Of a stretch of DNA of 43,095 bases, positions 42,503 to 43,095 are shown in pieces. The DNA is taken from assembly GCA_021806295.1 (NCBI GenBank), contig JAJZXS010000028.1, positions 1 through 43,095 on the forward strand, given 5' to 3'. Each line of letters opens with the position of its first letter. Within the stretch, counting starts at the first letter, position 1. Under the pieces are notes generated by a model. That model ran no database searches, had not been told where the DNA came from, and saw only the letters and a program-made list of their open reading frames with translations. A program made the position numbers and the translations under genes. Source of the stretch: Thermoplasmata archaeon. Lineage in GTDB: Archaea; Thermoplasmatota; Thermoplasmata; Thermoplasmatales; Thermoplasmataceae.

Positions 42503-42519
42503 GATAGAGATTCTCTATC
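42503..42519. promoter_or_regulatory. Palindromic operator candidate of the glutamate-synthase-like operon
   Basis: GATAGAGATTCTCTATC is a perfect 8+8 inverted repeat with one central base. It lies between a TATA-like ATTATATAT (minus strand, about 42521-42529) and the ATG at 42494, where the transcript should start. A dimeric repressor bound here would block initiation, for example in response to nitrogen status (inference). Confidence 0.55.
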
Positions 42520-42660
42520 TATATATAATTTTTTAATTAAAGGTTTTTTATTATTTTTCTGGGTAAACTATGCTTTTCAGTAATTTATTTTATTCATTTA
42601 TGTTTATCGGTTATGGATAGTTTAAATTTATACACAGCTAAAGAGATATATAACGAATAA

Positions 42661-42670
42661 TTTATATAAA
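42661..42670 (+). promoter_or_regulatory. TATA box of the 47-codon ORF
   Basis: TTTATATAAA lies 22-31 nt upstream of the ATG at 42692, the same spacing as at the established genes of this window. Confidence 0.5.
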
Positions 42671-42691
42671 TATAAAAAGGAATTAATATAA

Positions 42692-42835
42692 ATGCCTGAA
42701 AGAGTATATACAGCTGAGGAAAAATTGATAAGACCATTAAAATATACAATAAACCTGTTAATAGCTCCTCCATATTTATGGGCCCGACCGGATTTGATTA
42801 AAGTTTTAAGCGAATACTGTAATTTTAATCTTTAG
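42692..42835 (+). CDS. Small hypothetical protein, 47 aa
   Basis: An ATG-to-TAG frame of 47 codons starting MPERVYTAEEKLIRPLKYT and ending VLSEYCNFNL. It has a well-placed TATA box and would be leaderless. The N-terminal half is a charged, probably helical segment, then a short hydrophobic stretch (INLLIAPPYLW). No family is recognised. It could be a real small protein, a leader for the downstream zinc-ribbon gene (52 bp away), or the truncated start of an older gene. The support is position and spacing only. Confidence 0.4.
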   Translation: MPERVYTAEEKLIRPLKYTINLLIAPPYLWARPDLIKVLSEYCNFNL

Positions 42836-42886
42836 ATAGCAAAAGTCTTAACTTTACCGTGTTATGTTATCAGTGAGGTTATTGAA

Positions 42887-43078
42887 ATGACAAAGAAAAT
42901 CAAATGCCCAAAGTGCGGAGAAATTTTCAAGAAACCTACTTGGGGCTTGAAACCTATTGAGTACAAGGCCGGGATAAAAATGCCGGGCGGTCTTGTCGCT
43001 CTAGGCGCGATTATAACATGTCCGAAATGCGGTTTCGAAGGACCACTGAAGGAATTTGAACCTGTTGACGGGGAATGA
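42887..43078 (+). CDS. Small zinc-ribbon protein, 63 aa
   Basis: A 63-residue protein with two Cys-x-x-Cys knuckles: IKCPKCGEIF near the N-terminus and TCPKCGFEG near the C-terminus, separated by a glycine-rich hydrophobic linker (IKMPGGLVALGAIITC). Such small archaeal zinc ribbons bind zinc structurally and may contact nucleic acid or ribosomes; no role can be assigned. The tail ends FEPVDGE, not the EDWGE of LysW, so it is not the LysX carrier. Unlike most genes here it has a Shine-Dalgarno-like GAGGT about 8 nt before the ATG, suggesting a leadered message, possibly shared with the 47-codon ORF. Confidence 0.75.
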   Translation: MTKKIKCPKCGEIFKKPTWGLKPIEYKAGIKMPGGLVALGAIITCPKCGFEGPLKEFEPVDGE

Positions 43079-43095
43079 TTGTGAGTGGTAACGGA

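Noticed and set aside
42887-43078. The 63-residue zinc-ribbon protein as LysW, the carrier for the LysX-like ligase
   Set aside because: It lacks the EDWGE C-terminus required for ligation and has a different linker between the Cys pairs.
43081-43095. Possible start of another gene (GTG at 43081 after GGGGAATGA)
   Set aside because: Only five codons are visible before the window ends, so coding cannot be supported.

Overview
The window looks like chromosomal DNA of an acidophilic, cell-wall-less archaeon of the order Thermoplasmatales (Ferroplasma/Acidiplasma/Cuniculiplasma-like). This placement rests on gene content and style, not on a database search. The DNA is AT-rich. Most start codons lie 22-30 nt behind a TTTAWATA-type TATA box, so most messages look leaderless. 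Archaeal marker genes are present (Pcc1 next to prefoldin beta, RibL, an aCPSF2-type beta-CASP nuclease, TtuA). About 40 protein genes, two tRNA genes, two pseudogenes and several promoter or operator sites can be supported. No intergenic gap exceeds about 300 bases. There is no CRISPR array, intact insertion sequence or rRNA.

Layout. (1) 1-10.7 kb is catabolic: the end of a pyruvate-oxidase-like ThDP enzyme, histidine ammonia-lyase (hutH), glutamate formimidoyltransferase (ftcD), a HisC-type aminotransferase, a LysX-like ATP-grasp ligase, a GlpA-like dehydrogenase with a CoxG-like partner, an MFS carrier and urocanate hydratase (hutU). The histidine route to glutamate is complete here except for hutI. 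(2) 10.8-13.5 kb: a PH/GRAM-like zinc-ribbon protein, a NifX-like protein, an integrase remnant abutting tRNA-Ile(GAU), and ttuA. (3) 13.6-15.5 kb: a sugar-nucleotidyltransferase converging on an SQD1-like UDP-sulfoquinovose synthase, which suggests a sulfonated surface glycan. (4) 15.6-24.6 kb is housekeeping: MarC, a DNA glycosylase, a CruF-like protein, Pcc1-prefoldin, RibL, a TPR protein, a PP-loop amidotransferase-like protein, MTA phosphorylase, aCPSF2, a DnaJ-domain protein and an unusual tRNA-Arg(UCU). (5) 24.9-30.7 kb is membrane-rich: a frameshifted MFS gene, an orphan, a histidine phosphatase, two coupled MFS genes and DedA. (6) 30.7-38.5 kb: a 2-hydroxyacid dehydrogenase, queC, hemB, a GtrA/GT-C membrane glycosylation pair, a cytochrome P450 and another MFS carrier. 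(7) 38.5-43.1 kb: a two-gene glutamate-synthase-like operon with a palindromic operator candidate, then a 47-codon leaderless ORF and a zinc-ribbon gene.

Most notable are the FMN subunit of the glutamate-synthase-like operon, whose C-terminal 260 residues appear to be a shrunken second copy of its own catalytic domain; the GtrA protein with a decayed DPM-type glycosyltransferase domain, coupled to a GT-C enzyme whose tail carries eight N-glycosylation sequons; the SqdB homologue; and the tRNA-Arg(UCU) with C at position 55.
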